NCBI GenBank assembly: GCA_959605945.1
Contig: CAUHGY010000019.1
Span: 1-29,468 of the forward strand
DNA: 29,468 nt
Source of the DNA: an uncultured Clostridia bacterium
GTDB lineage: Bacteria > Bacillota > Clostridia > Christensenellales > Borkfalkiaceae
Direction of reading: 5' to 3'
Shown here: positions 6,948 to 14,010 of the stretch, one piece after another
Layout of the letters: every line of letters starts with the position of its first letter
How positions within the stretch are numbered: the first letter of the stretch is position 1
Translations under genes and position numbers: made by a program
The notes under the pieces: generated by a model
What the model saw: only the letters and a program-made list of their open reading frames with translations
Databases searched by the model: none
Told to the model about the DNA's origin: nothing

Positions 6948-7646
6948 TCAGTTCACAAGATTTTTATCCTTTCCGGCGCGCATCATTCTTATCGCGCCGA
7001 CAGCGCCGCCGTTGCCGTAAAGCAGGTTGGAAAGGCGCATGTTTTCCATCTCCAACGTGCCTATTCTCTCTTTAAGATAAGCATTTTCGCGACGGAGCTT
7101 TAAAGAAATTTTCCCGAAAAGATTGTCGATTTCGTTTTTCAGTTTTTTAAACTGCGCATCGGGTATCAGGTTTTCCGCTTTTGAACGTTCGGTATAAGAA
7201 AAATCTCCGCTCTCGCCGCGTATCTCGCTTATTACCTCCGCCACAAGACGCGTGTTCGACCTGACGGCGTTGCGGAACTTGTTCTGATAGCGCAGCGCCG
7301 TCTTCATATCTCCGCCGGAAAGCTCGTTTATTGCGCTTCTCGCAGAGCGGCCGTCTTTTTTTGCAAGAAGAATTTTTTTGACAAGTTCGCGCTCCTCGTC
7401 CTTTCCGAACCCGACTATCTTACCGACCTTTATCGGCATTCCGTTCAGATATTTTTCGCAGAACTGCTTGTCCTTTTCACAATATTTTGCCAACGCATAA
7501 TACATATTTCTGACAGTGCCTTTGGCTTTACCTATTTCCGCGCCGTAACGTTCGAAAATTTCCGTGAGGGTTTTGCCTTTGCGTTCTTTGATAAACCGTG
7601 CAAGTCCCAGAATGTCTTTTTCTTTGTAACCGTAAATTTTATCCAT
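6948..7646 (-). CDS. Unrecognised protein with HTH-like N-terminus and C-terminal coiled coil
   Basis: 232 aa with no family I can name firmly. Residues 1-60 (KEKDILGLARFIKERKG, then LTEIFERYGAEIGKAKGTVR) look like a helical Myb/SANT- or HTH-type DNA-binding unit. A second basic helical unit follows at about 78-130 (EERELVKKILLAKKDGRSAR, then ALRYQNKFRNAVRSN). The C-terminal part (about 165-208) is heptad-like (LKNEIDNLFGKISLKLRREN, LKERIGTLEMENMRLSNLLY), a probable coiled coil for dimerisation. The two-part helical head plus coiled-coil tail recalls RsfA-type prespore regulators of Bacillota, but the match is architectural only. The ATG at 7646 has AAGGAG 8 bp upstream. It is divergent from the gene at 7733, with 86 bp between them, so it may regulate that gene. 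No signal peptide or membrane segment is seen. Confidence 0.6.
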   Translation of the reverse strand: MDKIYGYKEKDILGLARFIKERKGKTLTEIFERYGAEIGKAKGTVRNMYYALAKYCEKDKQFCEKYLNGMPIKVGKIVGFGKDEERELVKKILLAKKDGRSARSAINELSGGDMKTALRYQNKFRNAVRSNTRLVAEVISEIRGESGDFSYTERSKAENLIPDAQFKKLKNEIDNLFGKISLKLRRENAYLKERIGTLEMENMRLSNLLYGNGGAVGAIRMMRAGKDKNLVN

Positions 7647-7693
7647 TTTCTATCTCCTTATGACACTTTTAAGTGCCGCTGTTTACACAGTTA

Positions 7694-7723
7694 TTGACAT
7701 AATAAAGACTAAATATACATAAT
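7694..7723 (+). promoter_or_regulatory. Candidate promoter of the 7733 gene (near-leaderless)
   Basis: TTGACA (7694-7699), an 18-bp spacer and CATAAT (7718-7723). Transcription would begin around 7730, only a few bases before the ATG at 7733, leaving no room for a Shine-Dalgarno. Confidence 0.5.
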
Positions 7724-7732
7724 TTCTAATAT

Positions 7733-8671
7733 ATGTATTATTATTTTTCCAGCGGCTTTCCCGCAGCCATAAAACTGAACGGAATATATTACGGCACTAT
7801 AACCGACACGGTAAAAGCCTGCGACATTCGCAACGAAACCGCGCTCGTGGAAATTTGCCCGTTGACCGGCGGAGAAAAAGGGTTCTGTTTTATACTCGGC
7901 AGAGAATTTTTATCCGCCCCGCAGGAAGGCGTAAGCGTGACGGATCTCAAAGGCGGATATCTTATAATGTTTAACAGCAGCCACGGCGGCGGGGAATTTA
8001 AAATATTGAAACAAGAAAAATTCCCCGATGCGGCAGTAACCGTATATAAAGACGACGGCCTGAAAATTTCGGTGGAAACGCCTTCGGATTTTTTTGTCCA
8101 CACGCTTGCCTGCGCTGCGGAAACGGCAGAAATAACAAAATTTTATTCCGATGGCAACGAACTTATAGCCGCAATTCTTATCTCGGAAAAAACTTACTTG
8201 TCCGTCTATGCGCTCTACCCGCAGATAAAGCAGATATTCTTTTCTCAAACCGACGAATATTCCTTCGACGGTGATTTTACCACCGTAACGCACTGTAAAG
8301 ACATGGCAAAACATGTTGTCCGTTCAACATGGTCTTTCGACGGAAATTGTTTAAAAGAAAAATCACGCGAAACTTCCGTTTCAAAAAATTTTTCGCCGGA
8401 TAATCTCCCGGATAAAATGATTCCCTACGCCTTTCTGGAAGACTTTCTTACCGGCGGCGACTATACACGCTATCTCGACGGAACAATACTCGAAAATGCC
8501 GATAAATTAAACGGCTATCTCGGCAAATTCATCGGCATAATGCCGCCGCCGCTCTTTCGCTCGCCTGAAGAAATCGGATTGATTTATAAAAAATCGGATA
8601 ATCTGTACCAAACCGAATACTGCACTTTCAGCGTGCAGAACAAAAAAATAACCAATATAAAAAAAGAATAA
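7733..8671 (+). CDS. Hypothetical protein, beta-rich, no recognised domain
   Basis: 312 aa. It begins MYYYFSSGFPAAIKLNGIYY and reads as alternating short hydrophobic and polar stretches typical of beta-sheet, with a more helical C-terminal third (LPDKMIPYAFLEDFLTGGDY, then IGLIYKKSDNLYQTEYCTF). There is no signal peptide, transmembrane helix or catalytic motif that I recognise, so it is probably cytosolic. The start at 7733 is the only ATG that keeps the first strand. No AGGAGG-like site precedes it (the upstream bases are TAATTTCTAATAT-like), unlike almost every other gene here. It is divergent from the HTH/coiled-coil gene, and a strong symmetric hairpin follows. Codon use looks like its neighbours, so it is likely a genuine lineage-specific gene. 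No function is proposed. Confidence 0.7.
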   Translation: MYYYFSSGFPAAIKLNGIYYGTITDTVKACDIRNETALVEICPLTGGEKGFCFILGREFLSAPQEGVSVTDLKGGYLIMFNSSHGGGEFKILKQEKFPDAAVTVYKDDGLKISVETPSDFFVHTLACAAETAEITKFYSDGNELIAAILISEKTYLSVYALYPQIKQIFFSQTDEYSFDGDFTTVTHCKDMAKHVVRSTWSFDGNCLKEKSRETSVSKNFSPDNLPDKMIPYAFLEDFLTGGDYTRYLDGTILENADKLNGYLGKFIGIMPPPLFRSPEEIGLIYKKSDNLYQTEYCTFSVQNKKITNIKKE

Positions 8672-8744
8672 TACCCGAACGTATCATCCTTTTTTAAAAT
8701 TTTTTTATTTCCGTTTAATTTACTGTAAATTCCGTATAAACTAT

Positions 8745-8771
8745 CCGTCCGCCGCTTTTAGCGGCGGACGG
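8745..8771. terminator. Shared bidirectional terminator hairpin
   Basis: Perfect 11-bp stem CCGTCCGCCGC - TTTTA - GCGGCGGACGG between the convergent genes ending at 8671 (+) and 8829 (-). Flanks are AT-rich on both sides but without a long T run. Confidence 0.7.
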
Positions 8772-8828
8772 AAAATTTAAAATATTTTCAGTAAACCGAA
8801 TAAACTCTGTAAATCGGATAATTTAACT

Positions 8829-9740
8829 TTAAATTACCGCGACGGAAACGATTCTCGCGCCGGCAGCTTGCTTGCTGCTGTTTCCCTTATTTACCAAAGG
8901 CACTTTTATTTCATAAGCATTGTAGGCAACATATTCGCCGCCTTCCGCTTCGAAAGCATCTATATCTCCGTTTTCGACCTGTTCGTCGAACTCCTCTTTA
9001 TCGCCTTCGTAAACATTGAATGTAAGGCCGTAATTGGCGTCGGCTTCTGTCGCGTCGTATTCGCCTGTATAATAAACAGTATACGTTGAATAAAGGGTTT
9101 CCGTGTCGAATGCCAGAGCTGTTTTAATAAGCTCCCATGTCTCTTTGTTGTCCTCATCCTCAAGGTCTACCTGCGCAAAAACACAGAACCATTTGTCATA
9201 AGAACTTAAATCGGCCGTGGGCATAAACCATGTCGCTCTTCCCGTATTCACGGAAGTGCTGGTATCGAAACCGTTGGATGCGGTAGCATCGTCCGTTGCC
9301 GTCCACGTTCTCCAAAGCCCTATGGAACCTTCCTTGTTGGTGAGATTGGAGCCCGTAGTGCCTCCCCTTTCAAACTCCCCTTCTATAGCGGGCGGAATTG
9401 CTCCGTTAAAAAGAACCTGCTCGATCTCTTTATCTGCGGAAAATTTCAGGTCGCCGACCATAATCTGACTTGAATAGTCAGAGATTTCATAAAAGAACGT
9501 GTCATTATAATATCCGGCATTTATATATTCCAGAACTGCATCCACCGTTTCGGGTGCGAGATGGCGGTAAAGATCTATCGTCAGTTTCTTTTCAACGGCA
9601 TCGCCTTCATCGGCATCATAAACGCTTACGGTCACTTCCAGCTTTCTTATATCCTCTCCGCACCCCGTAAGCCCTAAACAAGCACCTGCAAGCATAGCCA
9701 CGGCGAGTATGTTTACAAAAATTTTAACAAAACGTTTCAT
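8829..9740 (-). CDS. Cyclophilin-like lipoprotein, catalytic residues not conserved
   Basis: 303-aa extracytoplasmic lipoprotein. The signal peptide is MKRFVKIFVNILAVAM onward with lipobox LTGC (C27). The body follows the cyclophilin order: TIDLYRHLAPETVDAVLEYI (54-73), then GYYNDTFFYEISDYSSQIMV (76-95) where the family has FHRxIPGFMIQGGD, then IEGEFERGG, a loop corresponding to NGSQFFI (here GRATWFM), and WFCVFAQV (family VVFGKV). The peptidyl-prolyl isomerase arginine (R55 of human CypA) is replaced by E85, and the Gln of QGGD by Met. Activity may therefore be lost or altered, leaving a binding or chaperone role. I start at ATG 9740: GGAG lies 6 bp upstream and the lipoprotein signal begins there; a TTG at 9767 would place the ribosome-binding site inside the gene. 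Confidence 0.8.
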   Translation of the reverse strand: MKRFVKIFVNILAVAMLAGACLGLTGCGEDIRKLEVTVSVYDADEGDAVEKKLTIDLYRHLAPETVDAVLEYINAGYYNDTFFYEISDYSSQIMVGDLKFSADKEIEQVLFNGAIPPAIEGEFERGGTTGSNLTNKEGSIGLWRTWTATDDATASNGFDTSTSVNTGRATWFMPTADLSSYDKWFCVFAQVDLEDEDNKETWELIKTALAFDTETLYSTYTVYYTGEYDATEADANYGLTFNVYEGDKEEFDEQVENGDIDAFEAEGGEYVAYNAYEIKVPLVNKGNSSKQAAGARIVSVAVI

Positions 9741-9778
9741 ACATATCTCCGAAAAAGTTTTTACCAACTCTCTGTTAT

Positions 9779-9807
9779 ATTTTACAGTTTATTTACTGTC
9801 TTGTCAA
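9779..9807 (-). promoter_or_regulatory. Sigma-A promoter of the cyclophilin-like lipoprotein gene
   Basis: On the minus strand, TTGACA (9802-9807), a 17-bp spacer and TAAAAT (9779-9784), about 40 bp before the ATG at 9740. Confidence 0.85.
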
Positions 9808-10497
9808 TAAAACAAGGCCTTTTATCTGACAAATAATGTTTTTTATTGTTTTTTTGCCGCATTGGCGCCTATTACCCGTTCCCGTTCGGGAACGCCCGCC
9901 CCAAAACCGTTTTACGATAAAAAAGCATTGCATGCGGCCGCCGTAAAGATCAAAACTCGATAATTTTAAACACGGCTTTAAAAAATCATTTTTTACAACG
10001 TAAATCACAATTTGAAACCGATTATCTCGATAATAAATTTATCTTTAATTAAAATCTTTAAAAAACAACAAAAAACGTTTCTCCCGAAAAAACGGGAAAA
10101 GTGCCGAAAATTTTCCCGCTGAAACAAACTATGCATGACGGATACATTGCGGGAGCACAATATCAATAACGCACAACGATATTAGGAGATATTTTAAGCC
10201 AGAAAAAAATAAATTCTCCGTATATCGGACACGATTTTACAATGCCGTTTGCGGAAATTGAATCTGAAAATCTTTTAAAAAGGAAAAAAACGATAAAAGA
10301 TATATTTCCGCCACTGCCTTCATTTTAAACTGACAACATCATATTATACGGATTGACGGCGCTTATATTTACCGACCCGAAAAAAGGTTCGCGCGGGATT
10401 TCTCGGTGCATGAAGAGAAAAATCGCATAGCAGAAATATTGCCGCTCTGCTGCGATGCGGTATTAAAAAAACGCCGAATGCGGGCTGCGGAAACAGC

Positions 10498-10536
10498 GCG
10501 ACGAAAAAAGGAACGGAAAATTCTCCGTTCCTTTTT
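10498..10536 (-). terminator. Terminator of the rplJ-rplL operon
   Basis: A perfect 13-bp inverted repeat (AAAAAGGAACGGA - 6 nt - TCCGTTCCTTTTT). On the minus strand the T run continues as TTTTTTCG. It lies about 83 bp after the rplL stop and separates rplL from anything downstream. Confidence 0.92.
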
Positions 10537-10618
10537 CTTGCGGTTAAACCTAAAAATACATTTTTCTTCTATGCGAAATAAAAGGTATTTCTTTTGTATT
10601 TCTTTTGCAGATATCAAA

Positions 10619-10993
10619 TTACTCGGCAACAACGGTAGCGCCGGCTTCTTTGAAACGGGCAATGATCTTGTCCGCTTCTTCCTTGGTAGCGTTTTCTTTG
10701 ATAACGCCCTTCGCTTCGACAAGAGCCTTCGCTTCGCCGAGACCCAAAGTGGTGAATTCTCTGACCGCTTTGATAACGTCGATCTTCTTATCGCCGATTT
10801 CTTTGATAACTACCTTGAATTCGGTCTTTTCTTCGGCAGCGGGAGCAGCAGCCGCAGCAGCGGGAGCAGCCGCAACCGCAACGGGAGCAGCGGCGCTTAC
10901 GCCGAACTCTTCTTCCAAAGCCTTAACGAGCTCGTTGAGCTCCAAAACCGTCATACCTTTAACTTCTTCTAACATTTTCTGAATGTCTGCCAT
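10619..10993 (-). CDS. rplL: Ribosomal protein bL12 (L7/L12)
   Basis: 124-aa stalk protein that recruits translation GTPases as dimers on L10. The N-terminal dimerisation domain (MADIQKMLEEVKGMTVLELN) is followed by an Ala/Pro-rich hinge (about residues 35-53) and the C-terminal domain with the factor-binding region KTEFKVVIKEIGDKKIDVIK and LGLGEAKALVE. I start at ATG 10993: GGAGG sits 8 bp upstream and the family begins MAD/MSL. An in-frame ATG at 11008 overlaps that ribosome-binding site. It follows rplJ by 59 bp. A strong terminator follows, so the usual rpoB-rpoC genes do not come next. Confidence 0.97.
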   Translation of the reverse strand: MADIQKMLEEVKGMTVLELNELVKALEEEFGVSAAAPVAVAAAPAAAAAAPAAEEKTEFKVVIKEIGDKKIDVIKAVREFTTLGLGEAKALVEAKGVIKENATKEEADKIIARFKEAGATVVAE

Positions 10994-11052
10994 TTTTATA
11001 TCCTCCATTATATCCTTTATTTGTTTTATTTTTTTATTTTTTTGTTTTTCTT

Positions 11053-11577
11053 TTACTGCGCCTTCTTTTCTGCAATCGCGTTAAGCGCAATTACGAGACT
11101 GCGCGGCATTGCGGACAGAACTCCCACGAAATTCGTGATAGGAGCCTGCAAAGAACCGAGCATCTTTGCAATGAGCTCTTCTTTCGAAGGCATCGCAGCG
11201 AGCGCTTTTACGCCGTCGACGCCTATTTTGCCGCCGTCAACGAAGGCACTTTTAACGGTAACTTTATTTTCATATTTTTTCACCGCATCGATGATGATCT
11301 TCGACGCGCCTGTTTCGTCCGGACCGAATGCCACAGACGTCGGACCGTTAAGATCTTCATCGAAATCCGTTATGCCCATATCGTTGAACGCACGTCTTAT
11401 GAGGGTGTTTTTAAGAACTTTGTATTCAACGTTGTTCTTTCTGAATTCACGTCTGAGCTCTGTGTCTTCTGCGACAGAAAGTCCGCTGAATTTGACAAAC
11501 ACTACCGATTTTGCGTTACGGATTTTTTCTTTTATCTCTTCAACTGCTACCTTTTTTGCTTCAAAATTTGCCGACAC
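11053..11577 (-). CDS. rplJ: Ribosomal protein uL10
   Basis: 174-aa base of the ribosomal stalk; it binds 23S rRNA and bL12 dimers. Family hallmarks are KIRNAKSVVFVKFSGLSV, LRREFRKNNVEYKVLKNTLI, and NGPTSVAFG followed by a C-terminal helix (AIAEKKAQ) that docks L12. The start is GTG at 11577, with AGGAGG about 9 bp upstream. It has its own consensus promoter inside the end of rplA and a structured leader. In Bacillota the L10-L12 complex represses its own operon through this leader. Confidence 0.96.
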   Translation of the reverse strand: MSANFEAKKVAVEEIKEKIRNAKSVVFVKFSGLSVAEDTELRREFRKNNVEYKVLKNTLIRRAFNDMGITDFDEDLNGPTSVAFGPDETGASKIIIDAVKKYENKVTVKSAFVDGGKIGVDGVKALAAMPSKEELIAKMLGSLQAPITNFVGVLSAMPRSLVIALNAIAEKKAQ

Positions 11578-11730
11578 TTCCGTTTACCTCCTTGTTTAAT
11601 AATAAATACGCCCCCGTTTCCGACACGAAAACAAGGGCGTATGATAACACGCTTTAATAATGTTTCCGCCTCGGTCGGTTTTGCGGCAAGCCGCAAATTA
11701 AACACCTACTGTCTATGGCTGATATTTTAC
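11578..11730 (-). ncRNA. L10 (rplJ) mRNA leader, autoregulatory
   Basis: The 5' UTR from the predicted start near 11730 to the rplJ ribosome-binding site contains hallmarks of the Firmicutes L10 leader. These are GCCATAGACAGTAGGTG, a perfect hairpin TTGCGGC-TT-GCCGCAA, and the ACCGAGG-type strand (GACCGAGGCGG) that completes the L10-binding kink-turn region. A long terminator-like stem follows. Binding of L10(L12)4 would favour that stem and reduce rplJL expression. Confidence 0.85.
11598..11642 (-). terminator. Attenuator-like hairpin in the rplJ leader
   Basis: On the minus strand, a 14-bp stem (ATACGCCCTTGTTT with AAACGGGGGCGTAT, two G-T pairs) and a 9-nt loop are followed by TTATTATTAAAC, just ahead of the rplJ ribosome-binding site. 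Its position fits the regulated terminator described for Bacillus rplJL; the T tract is interrupted. Confidence 0.65.
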
Positions 11731-11736
11731 TGTTCG

Positions 11737-11765
11737 ATTATACCACCGTCATCGGCGGTTGTCAA
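11737..11765 (-). promoter_or_regulatory. Consensus promoter of rplJ-rplL
   Basis: On the minus strand, TTGACA (11760-11765), 17 bp and TATAAT (11737-11742), a full consensus match. The -35 abuts the stop codon of rplA. The spacer itself contains the inverted pair ACCGCCGATGACGGTGG. Confidence 0.92.
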
Positions 11766-12452
11766 CTAAAATTTAGCGTTGATTTTGACCCCGGGACCCA
11801 TTGTGCTGGCAACGGCAACGCTCTTTAAATACTGACCTTTTGCCGCGGAGGGTTTAGCCTTGACGATGGCTTCCATAAGCGCTTCATAGTTCTCTTTGAT
11901 TTTTTCTTTTCCGAAGCTCTTCTTGCCGATGGGGCAGTGTATAATAGCGGTTTTATCCAATCTGTATTCGACTTTACCGGCCTTTGTATCTTTGATAGCC
12001 TTTGCAACGTCCATCGTGACCGTACCGGACTTGGGGTTCGGCATAAGGCCCTTAGGTCCTAATACTTTACCTATTCTTCCGACAAGCCCCATCATATCGG
12101 GGGTAGTGATGATAACATCGTAATCAAACCAATTTTCGGTCTGGATTTTCTGTATCATCTCTTCTGCGCCCACAAAATCTGCGCCGGCGGCTTTCGCTTC
12201 ATCGGCTTTGTCGCCCTTTGCAATGACAAGAACTCTGACGTTTTTACCTGTTCCGTTAGGCAGAACGATAACGCCTCTGACCTGCTGATCAGCCTGCTTG
12301 GGGTCAACGCCGAGACGGACGTGCAGCTCAACGGTTTCGTCGAATTTGGCTTTTGCCGTTTCAAGAACAAGGTTTATCGCCTCATCCGCTTCATACAGCT
12401 TTGACGACTCGATGGATTTTGCGCTTTCGGTATATTTTTTTCCGTGTTTCAT
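11766..12452 (-). CDS. rplA: Ribosomal protein uL1
   Basis: 228-aa L1-stalk protein that moves deacylated tRNA from the E site; in many bacteria it also represses its own operon. Signature blocks: FDETVELHVRLGVDPKQADQ, VRGVIVLPNGTGK, GRIGKVLGPKGLMPNPKSGT (the L1 motif) and KAGKVEYRLDKTAIIHCPIG. The ATG at 12452 has AGGAGG about 7 bp upstream. It follows rplK after a 102-bp spacer that carries an L1-binding-like RNA fold. The rplJ promoter begins immediately after its stop. Confidence 0.97.
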   Translation of the reverse strand: MKHGKKYTESAKSIESSKLYEADEAINLVLETAKAKFDETVELHVRLGVDPKQADQQVRGVIVLPNGTGKNVRVLVIAKGDKADEAKAAGADFVGAEEMIQKIQTENWFDYDVIITTPDMMGLVGRIGKVLGPKGLMPNPKSGTVTMDVAKAIKDTKAGKVEYRLDKTAIIHCPIGKKSFGKEKIKENYEALMEAIVKAKPSAAKGQYLKSVAVASTMGPGVKINAKF

Positions 12453-12466
12453 TATAATTACCTCCT

Positions 12467-12495
12467 GTGGTACTTTCGGGCTTAAACCCTCCCAC
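12467..12495 (-). promoter_or_regulatory. L1-binding-like RNA motif before rplA
   Basis: On the mRNA strand, GTGGGAG is followed by a small hairpin (GGG-TTTAAG-CCC type), then GAAAGTACCAC. GTGG pairs with CCAC and the fold ends 2-3 nt before the rplA ribosome-binding site AGGAGG. The arrangement resembles the 23S L1 site mimics that L1 uses for feedback control. See the matching copy before rplK. Confidence 0.6.
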
Positions 12496-12554
12496 TTTCT
12501 TTAATTTGGCTGCCGCGCCTGAGGCGGACGCCTTAAACAATATTCTCTTTAAAT

Positions 12555-12980
12555 TCAGTCAACAACTTCAACGCCCATGCTTCTCGCGGTGCCGGCAATC
12601 ATGCTCATGGCGCTTTCGAGAGTGTTTGCGTTAAGATCGGGCATTTTCAGCTTGGCAATCTCCTCGACCTGCGCCTTGGTTATCTTTGCAACCTTATTCT
12701 TATTGGGAGCGGCGCTCGCGCTCTCTATGCCGCACGCCTTCTTTATGAGAACGGGCGCGGGAGGCGTTTTGAGCACAAAAGTAAAGGAACGGTCCTGATA
12801 AATGGTCATCACGACCGGTATTATCAGCCCTGCCTGATCCTGAGTTTTGGCGTTGAATTCTTTCGTAAAACCGGGAATATTAATGCCGTGCGGACCTAAT
12901 GTCGAACCGACGGGCGGACCGGGCGTTGCCTTGCCCGCGGGCAATTGCAGTTTCACGATTGCTGTAACTTTTTTTGCCAT
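12555..12980 (-). CDS. rplK: Ribosomal protein uL11
   Basis: 141 aa, the family's exact usual length. It is part of the GTPase-associated centre with L10/L12 on 23S helices 43-44. Visible: MAKKVTAIVKLQLPAGKATP, GPPVGSTLGPHGINI, the N-terminal proline-rich switch region, KTPPAPVLIKKACGIESASA, and the C-terminal ARSMGVEVVD. I start at ATG 12980 (GGAGG 8 bp upstream); a longer frame to 13037 has no family support and runs through the leader RNA. It is followed by rplA. Upstream is nusG with a terminator-like hairpin between. Confidence 0.97.
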   Translation of the reverse strand: MAKKVTAIVKLQLPAGKATPGPPVGSTLGPHGINIPGFTKEFNAKTQDQAGLIIPVVMTIYQDRSFTFVLKTPPAPVLIKKACGIESASAAPNKNKVAKITKAQVEEIAKLKMPDLNANTLESAMSMIAGTARSMGVEVVD

Positions 12981-12998
12981 ATCTGTTTCCTCCATCTG

Positions 12999-13044
12999 GT
13001 GGTAATATCGTCGCGCCCGACACTGAATTTGGCGCAACTCCCAC
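12999..13044 (-). promoter_or_regulatory. L1-binding-like RNA motif before rplK
   Basis: The mRNA strand has GTGGGAG, then a GCGCC/GGCGC stem-loop, then GATATTACCAC, ending just before the rplK ribosome-binding site. It has the same GTGGGAG...ACCAC frame as the copy before rplA, consistent with L1 feedback on rplK-rplA. Confidence 0.6.
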
Positions 13045-13080
13045 TTTTATAAAAACGGCAGCTGCCGTTTTATGCAGCTT
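13045..13080 (-). terminator. Terminator-like hairpin between nusG and rplK, possible attenuator
   Basis: On the minus strand, AAAACGGCAG/CTGCCGTTTT (13052-13071) forms an 8-bp stem with a 4-nt loop plus flanking pairs, followed by TTTTTAT. An upstream AGCTGC (13074-13079) could instead pair with GCAGCT inside the stem (13060-13065), giving a mutually exclusive fold. Confidence 0.6.
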
Positions 13081-13092
13081 GTTTTCCGCGCG

Positions 13093-13635
13093 TCAATTAT
13101 CCGACGCGGCGTTTATCTTTTTTACCTGTACGTAATCCACCTCAACGTCGGTAGCTCTTCCGAACATTTCCACGTTGACCATGGCTTTCTGCGCGGCATC
13201 GTTTAAGGACATAACTTTGCCGCAGAAAGATTCGAGCGGACCCGATATAATCTGAACTTCGTCCCCGACGCCGAAATCGACGTTTATCGCCACTTTGACA
13301 AGTCCCATTCTCGCCACTTCTTCGTCCGTGAGCGGAAGCGGTCTGCCCTGCGGTCCTACGAAACCGGTAACGCCCCTTGTGTTTGTCACAAGATACCAGA
13401 TATCGTTCGAATAAATCATTTTAAGAAAAACATAACAGGGAAATTTCTTTCTTTCGACCACCTTTTTCTTGCCGTTGGCCTTTTCTTCGAGAGTCTCTTC
13501 GGTAGGGATCTGAATTTCAAAAATATTTTCCTGCAAGTTATTGTTTTCTATAAGTTTTTCGAGACTGTCTTTCACCATTGCTTCGTAGCCCGAATATGTG
13601 TGAATGACATACCACCTTGCCTGTTCTTCAGCCAT
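13093..13635 (-). CDS. nusG: Transcription elongation/antitermination factor NusG
   Basis: 180-aa RNA polymerase-binding factor. It has an N-terminal NGN domain (ARWYVIHTYSGYEAMVKDSL at the start, then FPCYVFLKMIYSNDIWYLVT and NTRGVTGFVG). The C-terminal KOW domain (about 120-178) has VGDEVQIISGPLESFCGKV and AMVNVEMFGRATDVEVDYVQ. I start at ATG 13635, with AGGAG 6 bp upstream; the longer frame begins inside secE. It lies 13 bp downstream of secE in the same operon. Confidence 0.97.
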   Translation of the reverse strand: MAEEQARWYVIHTYSGYEAMVKDSLEKLIENNNLQENIFEIQIPTEETLEEKANGKKKVVERKKFPCYVFLKMIYSNDIWYLVTNTRGVTGFVGPQGRPLPLTDEEVARMGLVKVAINVDFGVGDEVQIISGPLESFCGKVMSLNDAAQKAMVNVEMFGRATDVEVDYVQVKKINAASDN

Positions 13636-13648
13636 AGCTATCTCCTGT

Positions 13649-13969
13649 TTACGCTGACGGAGCGACAAGTTTAAGAAGTTCGAACAAACCGAAGTCGAAC
13701 GCGGTTATGACTACAAGAAAAATCAGAACGACCGCAAGAACCACGCCCGTCTGTTTGACAACCTTGGGAAACGTGGGCCAGGTAACTTTTTTGAGTTCCG
13801 AAAAAACGTCCTTGATCTTAATTCCGATTCTCTTAAAAAACCCGGGCTTTCCGTCTTTCTTTGATTTTTTGGGTTTAGCGTCGGATTTTTTGGTTTCTTC
13901 CGCCTTTATATCGGACTGCGGAATAAAATCCTTTTCCGCTTCCTGCTTTTTGTTTTTCTGTTTGTCCAT
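13649..13969 (-). CDS. secE: Preprotein translocase subunit SecE
   Basis: 106-aa membrane clamp of the SecYEG channel. The N-terminal 40 residues are a Lys/Glu-rich extension. The conserved amphipathic helix FSELKKVTWPTFPKVVKQTG (56-75) is followed by a single transmembrane helix (about 76-98, VVLAVVLIFLVVITAFDFGL). This is the short one-helix form typical of Bacillota. The ATG at 13969 has GGGGT about 7 bp upstream. It sits between rpmG and nusG, the classic gene order. Confidence 0.95.
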   Translation of the reverse strand: MDKQKNKKQEAEKDFIPQSDIKAEETKKSDAKPKKSKKDGKPGFFKRIGIKIKDVFSELKKVTWPTFPKVVKQTGVVLAVVLIFLVVITAFDFGLFELLKLVAPSA

Positions 13970-14010
13970 TGATTTACCCCTATCGACAGAATAAAACTGA
14001 TAAAGAAACC

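Larger units (their letters stand above)
9741..10618. other. Long intergenic region between cyclophilin-like gene and rplL
   Basis: About 880 bp. It holds the lipoprotein promoter (9779-9807), a CGTTCCC-GTTC-GGGAACG hairpin (9878-9895), an ATTATC/GATAAT dyad near 10022-10035, a TCCCG-N6-CGGGA hairpin near 10082-10097, and the rplL terminator at the right end. A 53-codon open frame at 10170-10328 has an AGGAG but no standard start. No gene can be supported. Confidence 0.55.

Noticed and set aside
9793..10008. 71-codon minus-strand frame
   Set aside because: It overlaps the lipoprotein promoter at its 3' end, has no good ribosome-binding site, and its sequence is not protein-like.
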